Positions 32,049 to 42,430 are shown, counted from the stretch's first letter. The stretch: DNA of 64,000 nucleotides from Prorocentrum cordatum (GCA_963575745.1 CAUYUJ010015760.1:25001-89000), one strand, 5' to 3'. Notes: generated by a model not told the origin, from the sequence alone. Numbers and translations: made by a program.

Positions 32049-32801
32049 TCAGGAGCGCTCGCCGCTCGTAGCCGGATCTGGGACAGGAGAGGAGTCTTCC
32101 GCGGCGAAATCCGAAACCATACCCTCTCCAAACAACGAGTTAGGCAATTCGATAGGCGGCGGGGGTAGGACGCGGAATTCGTCGAGCACGTGGCGGAATC
32201 CGCATTCACCTCCCATAGATTCAGGAGAATATATGGGTGGGGGTAGGGTTTGGATCTCGCCACCTGATTTTGGAAGCAGGCTGTTCTGCATGTGGGCGTT
32301 GCACCGCGCTGACGGGCACTTTTGAACCACATTTGGGCCCCGGTTCTGGGGCCAATTCGTTGTCAGACGTTTTTGCACTGACGCGGACGCTTCGACCCCA
32401 GCCTGTGGCACCTGCACAGTGCGCAGGGCGGGTCGCAGCCGCAGTGGCAGCGGGCACTGCGTCTCACTGATGCCGATCGCCTCAGAACCTGCACCAGCCC
32501 CAGGGGCCAGGGATTCCCCGGACCAGGCGCCAGGCCACGGGGCGCCTGGGGGACCCGCATTCGGCTTCGCCAAGGCCCGGCTCACCAGCTCATGCACAGA
32601 TAAATCCGTCCAGAGCCTTGGCCGCCCTTGTGCGATGGCAGCGCGCGGTCGCCTCCGCGCCGTCCGGCTGCCGAGTGGTCGGCCTTTTGCTCCCTCTGGC
32701 CTTCTCTGCATCGTCTGCTCCGTCCAGCCTAGCCCTCCTCGACCCTCCTCATCCCTGGGTCCCCGTTGTGGTGTCCTGTCGGCTCCCACGTGGGTCCCCA
32801 A
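32049..32801 (-). CDS. Candidate open frame on the minus strand, unknown
   Basis: A 250-codon frame. Its C-terminal 90 codons (plus-strand 32049-32330) have balanced composition: NSLLPKSGGEIQTLPPPIYS, then GGECGFRHVLDEFRVLPPPP and GMVSDFAAEDSSPVPDPATS. The N-terminal half is Arg/Gly/Pro-rich and less convincing. No domain is recognised. The opposite strand is interrupted here, which mildly favours the minus frame. It may be a coding relic or chance. Confidence 0.25.
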   Translation of the reverse strand: MGTHVGADRTPQRGPRDEEGRGGLGWTEQTMQRRPEGAKGRPLGSRTARRRPRAAIAQGRPRLWTDLSVHELVSRALAKPNAGPPGAPWPGAWSGESLAPGAGAGSEAIGISETQCPLPLRLRPALRTVQVPQAGVEASASVQKRLTTNWPQNRGPNVVQKCPSARCNAHMQNSLLPKSGGEIQTLPPPIYSPESMGGECGFRHVLDEFRVLPPPPIELPNSLFGEGMVSDFAAEDSSPVPDPATSGERS

Positions 32802-33046
32802 GGAGGCCTCTACCCCTTTACCGAGTTGGTCCTTGTTCGTTCATTACTTGCTGTACGACGGCCTGTGGCGACCCCGCAAAGGACCCAGTGGTCGAAGCTG
32901 CTGGAAACCGCCGTCTTGGTTCTGTACGCGAGGGGGTATGGGTCATCCTTCCTTTCTTCCCCTCCTCCTCCTTCAACCTCGCACACCTGTGCCCCCCCCT
33001 TCTCCCCTTCGTCCTCATCGTCCTCCTCGCCCCTCTGTCGTGACTG

Positions 33047-33068
33047 TCCGTAACCATTTTGGCTAAAG
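33047..33068 (+). other. Spliced-leader (DinoSL) relic
   Basis: TCCGTAACCATTTTGGCTAA plus AG matches the 22-nt dinoflagellate spliced leader at 20 of 22 positions (A for G at position 7, A for C at position 19). The leader is trans-spliced to nuclear mRNAs. Copies in genomic DNA mark reverse-transcribed mRNAs that reinserted. The base after it is not the start of an intron (no GT), so this is not an SL RNA gene. Sequence downstream may be a processed retrogene. Confidence 0.75.
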
Positions 33069-33209
33069 GCCAGTTCGGAACGAGGTGGTCTGCGCATCCT
33101 TGGCCCCGCCTACCCCATGCCCTCGGGGCTTCCTCTTCTCTCATTCCTGCAGGCCCGCGGTGCGCCGAGTGGGCTGGCCTTCCATCACCATTCCCGTCGG
33201 ACTCCCGCC

Positions 33210-33299
33210 ATGGCGGGTTATTTCCGCGCGGCGGCCGCAGTCCTTGTCGCGATTGGAAAGCATATGATTGGATTGATCTTGGGTCGCATGCTTCGGTAG
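33210..33299 (+). CDS. Short open frame downstream of the SL relic
   Basis: The ATG at 33210 lies in a GCCATGG context, 142 bases after the SL relic, and opens a 29-codon frame: MAGYFRAAAAVLVAIGKHMI, then GLILGRMLR and a stop. It is hydrophobic with basic ends, like a single membrane-spanning peptide. If the downstream DNA is a retroposed mRNA, this is the best-placed start, but such a short frame can arise by chance. Confidence 0.25.
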   Translation: MAGYFRAAAAVLVAIGKHMIGLILGRMLR

Positions 33300-33494
33300 G
33301 CGTGGGAGTGGCGCTGGGCACGCCCGCGCCCCGAGGTTCCGAACATATGAGGCCACAACGTCCCAGATTAGTGATATCACGAGGGTTGCGAGGCTTCGCG
33401 ACTTACGCCGAGGTGTTTGAGGTGCTCAAAAAATTATCCCAGTGCGACCCTACCTAGGAGTTGGAGCCCCTAGGAAAGCAGCATTCGTAGTAAC
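33300..33494. other. Unassigned sequence between the SL relic region and the AGCTAA array
   Basis: One frame reads ISRGLRGFATYAEVFEVLKK before a stop near 33457. No family is recognised. It could belong to the putative retroposed transcript. Confidence 0.25.
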
Positions 33495-33945
33495 AGTTAA
33501 GCTAAGCTAGAGCTAAGTTAAAGCTAAACTAGAGCGAAGTTAAAGCGAAGCTAAAACGAAGCTAAAGCGAAGCTAGAGCTAAGCTGAAGCGAAGCTAAAG
33601 CTAAGCTAAATATAAGCTGATGCTAAGCTCAAGCTAAGCTAAAGCTAGGCTAAAGCTAAGATAAACCTAAGCTAAATGAAAGCTGAAGCTAAACTAAAGC
33701 TAAGCTCAAACTAAGCTAAGCTAAAGCTAAGCTGAAGCTAAGCTAAAGCTAGAGCTAAAGCTAGAGCTTAGCTGAAGCTGAACTAAAGCTAAGGTATAGC
33801 TAAGGTAAGGCTAGGCTAAAGCTAAGGTAAAGCTAAGCTAAAGCTGCAATTGAGCTAAAGCTAAGTTAAAGCTAAGCTAAAGCTAAGCTAAAACTGAGCT
33901 GAAGCTAAGCTAAAAGCTGAGCTAAAACTAAGCTGAAGCTAAAGC
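33495..33945 (+). repeat. AGCTAA minisatellite
   Basis: Irregular 6- and 12-base units (AAGCTAAGCTAA, AAAGCTAAGCTG) cover about 450 bases. No long frame exists because TAA and TAG recur. It is followed by three CCCAGGGGACTGGGGGAACC-like repeats (33953-34022). Confidence 0.95.
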
Positions 33946-34149
33946 CAAAGCTCCCAGGGGACTGGGGGAACCGCTCCCAGGGGACTTGGGGAACCGCGGG
34001 GCGGATGCTGGGGGAACCGCCCGGGGCGCTTTCCACTGCCCGGCCCCTTTAAGTCCAGAGAGAAAGAACCTTTCTAGGCAGAGTCTAGGCAGGGGAATAT
34101 TTGTACTCGCGGCCTTCACTTCGGTTGACTGCAGGGTGAATTCGTTCCG

Positions 34150-34449
34150 ATGGCCAAGAACAGCCAAGCAATTGAATTTCGGGGGATGGAGAGGCGTCAA
34201 GATGAAGCCATCCACAAGGTCACCCTTCATCAGGACGCCAGGCTTCGAGTTATGATTGGGGCTGCTGGGCCGAAGTTGAAAAACTTCGCGGGATTGGGCA
34301 GAAGCCGGTGGTATTGCTTCGAGCGGACACTGTCAAGGAGGACGATAATGGCGCTGCTTCTCGTAAGATGTGATGCGCCTCTGGTCCAGCTCAGGCAAGC
34401 GCCACGTTTCGGCGCGCCCAGCTTCCAGAAACATTTGCACGAGGACTGA
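34150..34449 (+). CDS. Candidate small open frame, unknown
   Basis: From ATG 34150 the frame reads MAKNSQAIEFRGMERRQDEA, IHKVTLHQDARLRVMIGAAG and PKLKNFAGLG, then becomes less convincing to a stop at 34447. The preceding TTGACTGCAG could be a splice acceptor. The first 55 codons have normal protein composition. No domain is recognised. Confidence 0.3.
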   Translation: MAKNSQAIEFRGMERRQDEAIHKVTLHQDARLRVMIGAAGPKLKNFAGLGRSRWYCFERTLSRRTIMALLLVRCDAPLVQLRQAPRFGAPSFQKHLHED

Positions 34450-36780
34450 TTGAAAGCAGCCGTGCCCCCGATTGCCCAGCTGCGCAGCCCTGAAGGACAG
34501 AAGCTCGCAGTTCGCGCCTCCTCTCTGACCCGCAAGGTGGTTGTCGAATTCCTTCCCACCCTGCTGAATGCTCGTTGTTTCTGTAGGAGAGACAGACTCT
34601 TGTTCGCGAGCCCGATTGACCAGCAGCCGTGGGGGCTCTGCGTTTGCAATGATTTGCCCCTGCCAACCGCGAGTCGGTCTTCTATATTGGCCAGGCCCGC
34701 GCAACCCTCGCGCAGCTCTCGGTTTCAGGTGGGCAGCATCGGCTTGGGCTGGCGTGAAACATGCGCGCTCGTTTCTCTCCTTACGGCACCCATTGATCTA
34801 GGCGAAGGTTTTTCGATATCTGGGTCGCGGAATCCAGAGCTGACGGTAGGTGCTGAAGGTTCCGCGGCGTTTGGCAAGATTGAGCCCCTCTGCTATGTTT
34901 AGGCGCGGTCAAGTCAAAGTCGCGCGTCTGTTTGAGGAAGCGAGCTGCCGGGAGGGTTTGGACTTTCAGCTCCCGTGGGCTTCGTGTCCTGGCAGTTTTG
35001 TTTCGAGCTTGCCTCCCGGTCCTGCCCCCTGTGGGTTCGTGGGCCGTCTTGGCGCGACGCGTCGGGCAGCCCTGCTCCTCTTCTGGGAGTTCTGCCAGCC
35101 AACCATGCTTGGATGCGCAATCGTCAGGGGCGTATCTTCCCCCGCGGCTTTGCCTCCTCGGCGAGCGGGGCGCTCGCTCCGATTGTTGCCCTCTCCTTCT
35201 GCACGTGGGCCGCGCGCGATTTGTTCTCGTCGCGTTCGACGCCCCCGCCAGTTGGTCGCGAGCGGCGCAGGCAGGTGTTCAGTCTAGTTGGCAGATCTGA
35301 CGCGGCGTGGCCCCTGGCCACTCACGGCGCGAAGGCAGATGCTGAGTTGCTCCGCGGGGGCGGCAGGCGTCGGAATCGCAAGGGCATTGCGCGATATTGG
35401 ACCCACCAATGTGCGAGGTGCTCGCCGCGCTCATTTCGGCGAGGCTGACGGCGCAGATCGACGCGCGCGAGCGGGGGGCCCTGGTTGACGGCCGCGTCAT
35501 CCTGGCTCTCTTGAAGGGGCCCCAGGCGGGCGGGGCGGCTGCGCGCGGCGAGCGCGCGAGTGCCGACGACCTGACCCTGCGGGGGCGCGCCGCAGGTGCT
35601 CTGACCTGGCCTGGGCATCTCCTCCAAGTGTTTCCCGCGCAATCGCATGCGTCTTCGCTGGCGATCGGAGCATCATTGGCGTTGCGGAGGGGCTTTTTCG
35701 GACGAGCGGCGCCTGGCTGGCTGGGGATAGGCTCTGCGCGGAGGCATTGGCTCTGCGTCGCGGGCAGTGGGCTGAGCCGTTCCAACGTGACGCCGCCCGC
35801 CGCGGCGTCCTTGCGCGAGTGGGTGATGCGCGGCTTTGATCGCCTGGGCTGCGTCTGCGCCTCGCCCCCCGCGCCGGGCGACGTTCTGGTTGCGGCCGAT
35901 GCCGCCGGGCTTAGTCCGTCGGGCCACGCCCCCGCGGTCGCTGCGATCTCGACCCGCATGTCTTCCTTGCCTTTTTGTCGCGCAGATTCCAGAGCGGCCC
36001 CCGCTGCGCGGGCCGCGCGGGCTGCGCGGCAGCATCTGCGCCGGCGCTTTCCTTCTGGGCCCCCCCCTCGAGTGGCCCGCGCGGCCCGCGGAGATGTTCC
36101 GCGGGTCGCTGCGTCCCGCCGACCAAGCGTCGCGCTTGGGGGGGCTGCCTCGTTGCGCGCGCGGGAGGCTTTGCTACTCGCGCTGCGGTTCATCTTCCGC
36201 CCGCCCTGACCTACTACGGGCCAAAAACGCGAGAGATGCGCGAGCTCTGCCGGGCCGAGCTCTCTGGCCAAGTCGCCAAAGGTTTCGCGGCGCGAGTTGG
36301 AGGGGCGGGCCGTCGACGCAGACGGTTCGGATTCGTCGCGCGAGACAGGCCTCGGCGAAGCTGGGGCGCATGCGCGGCCTCTCTGGCGCATCGGGCGCGG
36401 ACGGCCGCGCTCGCCCCCCCCCCTCCCCAGTCATGGTGGAGGCGATGCCTGGCCAGGCCCTCCGGCTGGAGGCGCTGGGCTTCGTTTCGCCGTGCACTCC
36501 GACGCGGGAGATTGGGCCTTGGGCCTGGGCGATTTCGCGGAGCTCACCCCACTTCGGGAAGAGATGGCATCCCGCGCGGGTGCCGGGGGGCTCGGGGCAG
36601 GCTCGGGGCCGCGGGCAAAGCGTTCCTTGTCCGTGAAGACGCATGGCGCCTCAGACAAGGCTCGCCCCCCGATTTCTGCAGAAGCTGATGCAAGGCGCGT
36701 GAACCACGCGTTCTCGCAGAGAATTCAACGCGCCGCTGGCGGGGCAGCCGACCCGACGCAGGGGCCCTGAGGTCCTGGAC
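34450..36780. other. GC-rich block with long frames on both strands, unrecognised
   Basis: Very GC-rich sequence keeps long frames open on both strands (for example 35397-36209 on plus and 35279-36391 on minus). Neither shows a known motif. Near 36500 a plus frame reads LRFAVHSDAGDWALGLGDF, distantly like an RNase H start, but the other acidic motifs are not found. It is probably a decayed retroelement or GC-rich noncoding DNA; I cannot choose. Confidence 0.35.
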
Positions 36781-37086
36781 TTGCTAAACTACCGCCAACA
36801 ATTAAACTGAGCGGCAACGCTTATCATAATGGCCGATGCTTAAAATATCGGAAACGTGCGTTTTCATTTAATCTGGTCAATGTTGACCATTATACATGTC
36901 CCCGATGCGCAGCGACGCAGTTTCGCTTGCGCGCGCGCTTGCGCGCGCGACGTCGTTTTGTTCGCGCGTTCAGTGCGCGCGTGCTTCTTTATGTGTCTGC
37001 CGCGCTGCGTTTCGGTTGTTCCGTTTTGTTTGATTGATTTGCGCCGTTCGGTCTGAGGTTGAAGAAACGCTAATCCTACCGATTCC
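36781..37086. other. Unassigned sequence, with a GCGCGC palindrome
   Basis: An AT-richer break is followed by GCGCGCGCTTGCGCGCGCGA at 36931-36950, a perfect small palindrome. No gene is seen. Confidence 0.4.
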
Positions 37087-37218
37087 TACTTCTACTATGA
37101 TTATTATCATTACGACTGCTATTACCCATACTATATTATTATTACTACTATTACGACTACTACTACGACGACTACTACTACTACTACTACTACTGCTACT
37201 ACTACTACTACTACTACG

Positions 37219-37255
<37 letters not shown>

Positions 37256-37618
37256 TTACTACTACTACTACAACTACTACAATTACTACTACTACCACTA
37301 TTACTACGGCCAGCAACAACAACAACAACAACAGCAACAAACACACACACACACACGCATGCGCGCACGCACACACGCGGAAACATTCACAAACACACAC
37401 ACACACGCACACACACATTCACACGCACATACACAGACACATACACACACACACGCACACACACACACGCACGCACACGCACGCGCACGAACGCAACCGA
37501 CCGCACGCACGCACGCACGCACGCAAACACACACACACACACATACACGCACACACGCACACACACACACACACGCACACGCACACATACACACATGCAC
37601 ACACATGCACAAGCGCAC
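37087..37618. repeat. TAC microsatellite, CAA run and CA/CACG microsatellite
   Basis: (TAC)n covers 37087-37312, (CAA)n 37313-37333 and (CA)n with CACG variants 37337-37618. Leu-, Ser/Val-, Thr/His- and Cys/Val-rich frames are artefacts. Confidence 0.97.
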
Positions 37619-37729
37619 GCGCGCGCGCCAGCAGTAGCGCGCGCGGGGGGGGGGGGCTCGGCAGGGCTGGAACGGATAGCGAGCATTTGCTGTAAGCATT
37701 CAGGTTTCGGGAACCCGGCGCGGCGGGGG

Positions 37730-37905
37730 GCGGGGTTCGCCCGCCCCCATCGGGCAGCGCGAGGGGGCAGAGGGGCCGCGCGAGGGCGCGAAGATAACCG
37801 CGCGGCGCGAGGGCGCGAAGGGTTCAACGCGGCGGCCAGCGCTAGGGCGCGAAGAGAGCCGCGCGGCGCGAGGGCGCGAAGGGGGCCGCGCGGCGCGCGG
37901 AGGCG
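37730..37905 (+). repeat. GC-rich minisatellite, GGCGCGAGGGCGCGAAG units
   Basis: About six units of 22-24 bases containing GCGCGAGGGCGCGAAG. The following 300 bases are GC-rich and unassigned; one frame reads FNPGNDKPGDRRIDEIEKHA near 38120, too short to call. Confidence 0.7.
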
Positions 37906-38222
37906 CGATGTCGGGCGGTGCGGCCCCCTTCTCGCGCCTTTCGCGCGGCGTGGCTGGCGGGCCCGGGCCTGCAGGGGGAGGTCGGGCCGCGGCCTCCCCT
38001 AGGGCGGCGGGGCGGCGCGCGGCCGCGGGCCCGCGCGCGAGGGCGCGGTGTTCCGACAGCGACAGGCTGGAGAAGGCGGCCAGGCCGAGCGCGACATCTA
38101 CGCGCCGGCTAGCGCGCGGCTTCAATCCTGGCAACGACAAGCCCGGGGACAGGCGCATCGACGAGATCGAGAAGCACGCTCGGGGCAGATCTTTGTTGTT
38201 TCTGTGGTTTCGTTTGCGCGAT

Positions 38223-38230
38223 CTCTCTTT

Positions 38231-38299
<69 letters not shown>

Positions 38300-38343
38300 A
38301 TTTCTCTCTTTCTCTCTTACTTTCTTTCTCTCTCTCTATCTCG

Positions 38344-38389
<46 letters not shown>

Positions 38390-38432
38390 TTGCCTCTCTG
38401 TCGCTGTCTCTGTCGGTCTCCCTATCCGCCCT
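38223..38432. repeat. CT dinucleotide microsatellite
   Basis: (CT)n with TTTCTC interruptions. Ser/Leu and Arg/Glu frames are artefacts. Confidence 0.97.
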
Positions 38433-38448
38433 TCCTTTTTTTCTCGCT

Positions 38449-38541
38449 CTTTTTTCCCAGCCCCCCTGCGTTGGGTTCTCGTTTTGAATAGAGCACTGCC
38501 CTCCTGCGTTGGGTTCTCGTTTTGAATAGAGCACTGCTCGC
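38449..38541 (+). repeat. Motif alpha, copy 2, with a 38-bp tandem duplication
   Basis: TTTTCCCAGCC leads into CCTGCGTTGGGTTCTCGTTT TGAATAGAGCACTGC, repeated immediately as an identical second copy (about 38466 and 38504). It resembles the alpha copies at 12173 and 42232, with substitutions in the GAAGAGAC part. Confidence 0.65.
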
Positions 38542-38609
38542 GTCTTCCTTCCCCCCCCCCCCCCGCCCTTCTTTTCCCCCCTGCCTTCGCTCGTCGCTGC
38601 GTGCCGGCT

Positions 38610-40527
38610 GGGGGGCTGCGATCTGTGAAACTGTCGCCATTTTCGAGGCCTGATGGGGGGCCCAGCACAATGGGTACCCACCGCGGCGGGGGGCTGCGAT
38701 CTGTGAAACTGTCGCCATTTTCGAGGGCTGCTGGGGGGCCCAGCACAGCGTGCACTCGCGGCGGATTCAAATTAGACATCGCCATCCCTGGGGGCTGCGA
38801 TCTGGGAAACCGTCGCCACTTTCGAGGGCTGCTGGGGGGCCCAGCACAGTGCACGCTCGCGGCGGATTCCAAGTAGACCTCGCCATCCCTGGGGGGCTGC
38901 GATCTGTGAAACTGTCGCCACTTTCGAGGGCTGCTGGGGGGCCCAGCACAGTGCGCACTCGCGGCGGATTCAAATTAGACCTCGCCGTCCCTGGGGGGCT
39001 GCAATCTGTGAAACTGTCACCACTTTCGAGGCCTGCTGGGGGGCCCAGCACAGTGGGTACACACCGCGGGCTGCGATTTGTGAAACTGTCGCAACTTTCG
39101 AGGGCTGCTGAGGGGCCCAGCGCAGTGGGTACTCATCGCGATTTCAAATTGACCTCGCCATCCTTGGCGGGCTGCGATCTGTGAAACTGTCGCCACTTTC
39201 GAGGCTTGCTGGGGGGCCCAGCACAGTGGGTACCCACCGCAGACTCAAATGTGACCTTGCCATCCCTGGGGGGCTGCGATCTGTGAAACTGTCGCCACTT
39301 TCGAGGCCTGCTGAGGGGGCCCAGCACAGTGGGTACTCACCACAAACTCAAATTGGACCCCGCCGTCCCTGGGGGGCTGCGATCTGTGAAACTGTCGCCA
39401 CTTTCGAGGCCTGCTGGTGGGCCCAGCACAGTGGGTACTCACCGCAGACTCAAATGGGACCTCGCCATCCCTGGGGGGCTGCGATCTGTGAAACTGTCGC
39501 CACTTTCGAGGCTGCTGGGGGGCCCAGCACAGTGGGTACTCACCGCAGACTCAAATGTGACCTCGCCATCCCTGGGGGGCTGCGATCTGTGAAACTGTCG
39601 CCACTTTCGAGGCCTGCTGGGGGCCCAGCACAGTGGGTGCCCACCGCAGACTCAAATGGGACCTCGCCATCCCTGGGGGGCTGCGATCTGTGAAACTGTC
39701 GCCACTTTCGAGGCCTGCTGAGGGGCACAGCAAAGTGGGTACTCACCGCAGACTCAAATGGGACCTCGCCATCCCTGGGGGGCTGCGATCTGTGAAGCTG
39801 TCGCCACTTTCGAGGGCTGCTGAAGGGGCCCAGCACAGTGGGTACTCACCGCATATTCAAATGTGACCTCGCCATCCCTGGGGGGCTGCGATCTGTGAAA
39901 TTGTCGCCACTTTCGAGGCCTGCTGATGGGGCCCAGCACAGTGGGTACCCACCGCATATTCAAATTCGACCTCGCCATCCTTGGGGGGTTGCGATCTGTG
40001 AAACTGTCGCCACTTTCGAGGGCTGCTGAGGGGCGCAGCACAGTCGGTGCTCACCGCAGACTCAAATGGGACCTCGCCATCCTTGGGGGGCTGCGATCTG
40101 TGAAACTGTCGCCACTTTCGAGGCCTGCTGAGGGGCCCAGCACAGTGGGTACTCACCGCGATTTCAAATTCGACCTCGCCATCCTTGGCGGGCTGCGATC
40201 TGTGAAACTGTCGCCACTTTCGAGGCCTGCTGGGGGGCCCAGCACAGTGGGTGCTCACCGCAGACTCAAATGGGACCTCGCCATCCCTGGGGGGCTGCGA
40301 TCTGTGAAACTGTCGCCACTTTCGAGGGCTGCTGAGGGGCCCAGCACAGTGGGTACCCACACGCAGATTCAAATGTGACCTCGCCATCCCTGGGGGGGCT
40401 GCGATCTGTGAAACTGTCTCCACTTTCGAGGCCTGCTGAGGGGGCCCAGCGCAGTGACGCGACACGCAGATTCAAATTCGACCTCGCCATCCTTGGCGGG
40501 CTGCGACCTGTGAAACTGTCGCCACTT
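38610..40527 (+). repeat. Satellite array B, about 102-bp units
   Basis: Around 19 units contain GGGGGGCTGCGATCTGTGAA, ACTGTCGCCACTTTCGAGG, GGGCCCAGCACAGTGGGTAC and CTCAAATGGGACCTCGCCAT. Starts such as 38901, 39003, 39176, 39278 and 39381 give a period of 101-103 bases, with a 72-base deleted unit near 39075. Units are very similar to each other, so the array is young or homogenised. It fuses directly to the coding module after GTCGCCACT. All frames across it are repeat translations. Confidence 0.95.
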
Positions 40528-40735
40528 GGAGCTCCTACGCGCTGCTCTCGCGCGCCGCGCGCCACGATGACCTCCCGCTCATGAAGGCGCCGCGCGTCGA
40601 GTTCTTCCTGGCAGGGCCGCCGGAGGGCCTGCGGAAGCAGCTGGATCAGTTTGCGGCGCGCGCGAAGCGGCGCAGGGGGGAGGCGACGGCACTCGCCAGG
40701 GAGCTCGGCTTCACCGAGTTCATCCGCGAGGCCTG
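40528..40735 (+). CDS. Conserved C-terminal coding module, copy 2 (5' truncated)
   Basis: The frame ending at TGA 40733-40735 reads YALLSRAARHDDLPLMKAPR, then VEFFLAGPPEGLRKQLDQFA and ALARELGFTEFIREA. It aligns to 14171-14371 with no indel; about ten amino acids differ and at least eight changes are silent. The 5' end is cut by the satellite array at TGGAGCTC. No domain is recognised. As in copy 1, GC-rich tandem repeats follow the stop. Confidence 0.5.
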
Positions 40736-40789
40736 ACCTGAGGGGCGCCCCCCCGAGCCGCGCCTTCTCTCGACTGCCCAACTAATTGT

Positions 40790-41225
40790 TTGGCCTCGCG
40801 CCGCGGACGACCCGCGCGCATCGCTGGGACCCTCCCGGGGCGACCGGCGCGCGTCGCGGGAACTCCGTGTTGCGTTCTTCCTTGCGCCTCGCTCGCCCGT
40901 CGGTGCTTTTCCCAGCGGTCAGAGCCTTGCCCGCTTTCAGCCAGCCAACGCACTAGCTAGCTCTCTTTGCTCCGCCCAGCGGACGACCCGCGCGCGTCGC
41001 TGGGGCCCTTCCGGGGCGACCGGCGCGCGTCGCGGGGGCTCCGCGCCGAGCTGCGCCCGAAGCTTTGGACTTTGGAGCGCGCGGGCAAAGAGGGAGGAAA
41101 AGAAGACGCCGAAGCGGGCGCGATCCTCGTGAGTGGCGCGCCGACATGGGCGTCGCGGCGCGCGGGCGCTGCCGCCAGGGTTCCCGCGGAAGTTTTCTGC
41201 GGCGGCCACGCTCAGTGTCGTGAGT
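40790..41225 (+). repeat. 176-bp tandem repeat after coding module, copy 2
   Basis: Two starts of GCGGACGACCCGCGCGC at about 40803 and 40979 are followed by the same phrases as the 168-bp units at 14439-14935 (CGGGGCGACCGGCGCGCGTC, CTAGCTCTCTTTGC). The tail GCGCGGGCAAAGAGGGA matches the sequence near 14876. Confidence 0.8.
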
Positions 41226-41299
41226 GCGCAGACAGGCATACCCGAACCATTCACGTTTACATACATTTACACGAGGCGTAGCCATGATCGCATTCGTGC

Positions 41300-41385
41300 A
41301 TGTATATATATATATATGTATGTCTGTATATATGTATGTATATGTACACATATATATATATATATATTATATATATATATATCTC
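41300..41385. repeat. TA microsatellite
   Basis: (TA)n with TGTATG interruptions, inside composite element (ii). The Tyr/Ile frames across it are artefacts. Confidence 0.95.
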
Positions 41386-41580
41386 ACGCAGACCCATTCA
41401 CACTTAGACTCGCTGTCGCTCAGATTCACCCGCGCTCAGTCTCTCGCAATTACACCAATCGTTTTCATTCTTGTTGTGTACCCCGCAACATTTCGGCACG
41501 CCCCTCATACGGCTCGTGGGCACCACCGAAGAAGATGCTCACAATTGCGGTATTCACAACTGCATATGGTTGGGTCTTTC
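41386..41580 (+). repeat. Composite element tail with motif beta, copy 2
   Basis: CCGCGCTCAGTCTCTCGCA, TTGTGTACCCCGCAACAT and TTTCGGCACGCCCCTCATAC correspond to 15140-15245. Motif beta (CACAATTGCGGTATTCACAA, CTGCATATGGTTGGGTC) is at 41540-41580. Confidence 0.75.
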
Positions 41581-41605
41581 GCCCGGATAATTTGGCCCCT
41601 GTGGC

Positions 41606-41911
41606 TTGCGGGCTTCTGGGGGGGAGGACGCCGGCGTGTACGAGTCGGACGACGAGGACGTGTTCGACCTTCACGCTCTGCTGGAGGGCGCCGGCGGCAC
41701 GAGCGGAGCGTCGGTGGATTCGGGAAGCTGGCAGGAGACGACGGACGAGGGAGGAAGGATAGGAATCAGACCCTCCAGCCTTCGCTGCCACGAGGGGGGG
41801 GGGCTCATGGAGAACCACATGTGGCTGATGGCGGCTTCGACGTCGTCGTGGGCAGGTTTTTTGGCAGGTTCGAGCCCACTCGTCCTCGCGCTTAGTTGTG
41901 ACACCGGATAG
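41606..41911 (+). CDS. Candidate acidic open frame, unknown
   Basis: The frame reads GEDAGVYESDDEDVFDLHAL, then LEGAGGTSGASVDSGSWQET and TDEGGRIGIRPSSL before becoming weaker. The acidic, Ser/Gly-rich composition is plausible for a disordered exon and is not a simple repeat. GGCAGGAGACG and GAAGGATAGG phrases could hide splice sites. No family is recognised. Confidence 0.3.
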   Translation: MRASGGEDAGVYESDDEDVFDLHALLEGAGGTSGASVDSGSWQETTDEGGRIGIRPSSLRCHEGGGLMENHMWLMAASTSSWAGFLAGSSPLVLALSCDTG

Positions 41912-42231
41912 ACACATTATCCGAGCAACGACAAACAGCTTAATCGTCCAGGGGTGTTCGGGGAGAAGCCAGCGTCAGGGAGAACGGATGGGGGTGGCAC
42001 TTCTTGTCGCGAACTCGCTTGGGTACCGAAAAAAAACCTCGGATGCCAGAGCCTATGCCGCTAGACTTGCGGCCCGGTCGGTAAGTCAAGCGGAGGGGCT
42101 GGAACAGGAGTCCCAACATAAGATGAACGAAGCTGCGTCACGAGATCGTCCAGGCTGGGTCGTTTCTCTCTGCTGCTGGTGTTCCGCCTTGTCAGGGCGC
42201 GGGGCTGTGCTTCTACTCGCGCAAACTGTAT
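41912..42231. other. Unassigned sequence
   Basis: No gene or repeat is recognised between the acidic frame and composite element (iii). Confidence 0.35.
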
Positions 42232-42354
42232 AGTTTTTCCCCCAACCGTCCTGTGGTGTCGGGTCCTCGTTTTGAAGAGACAGCGCCCCGCGTCCCACTC
42301 ACTCACTCACTCATTCACTGGAAGGACTACGTCCAGGGACTCCAACTCCAACTC

Positions 42355-42430
42355 CAACTCCTCCTCCTCCTCCTCCTCCTCCTCCTCCTCCTCCTCCTCC
42401 TCCTCCTCCTCCTCCTCCTCCTCCTCCCCC
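42355..42430. repeat. TCC microsatellite
   Basis: (TCC)n, preceded by CCAACTCCAACTCC. It occupies the pyrimidine-tract position of the composite element. Confidence 0.97.

Larger units (their letters stand above)
38449..41580 (+). mobile_element. Composite repeat element (ii): alpha - satellite B - coding module - beta
   Basis: Same plan as 12173-15321: motif alpha (here duplicated), a pyrimidine/poly-C tract, a satellite array (a different, 102-bp family), the conserved coding module, GC-rich 176-bp repeats, a tail and motif beta. From the module to beta the two elements match in order over about 1.1 kb. The difference in satellite between otherwise matching elements is the main point of interest. 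Confidence 0.6.

Noticed and set aside
35279-36391. 370-codon minus-strand protein
   Set aside because: Extreme GC content keeps frames open on both strands, the opposite frame 35397-36209 is equally long, and neither has a recognisable motif.
38601-40470. Repeating protein CDLRSVKLSPLSRPAGGP on plus and a minus-strand counterpart
   Set aside because: These are 102-base satellite units read in frame (102 is a multiple of 3). There is no start, termination pattern or domain to suggest selection.
38610-40527. CRISPR array, because of regular spacing
   Set aside because: Units are uniformly similar along their whole length, with no unique spacers and no cas genes, in a eukaryotic context.
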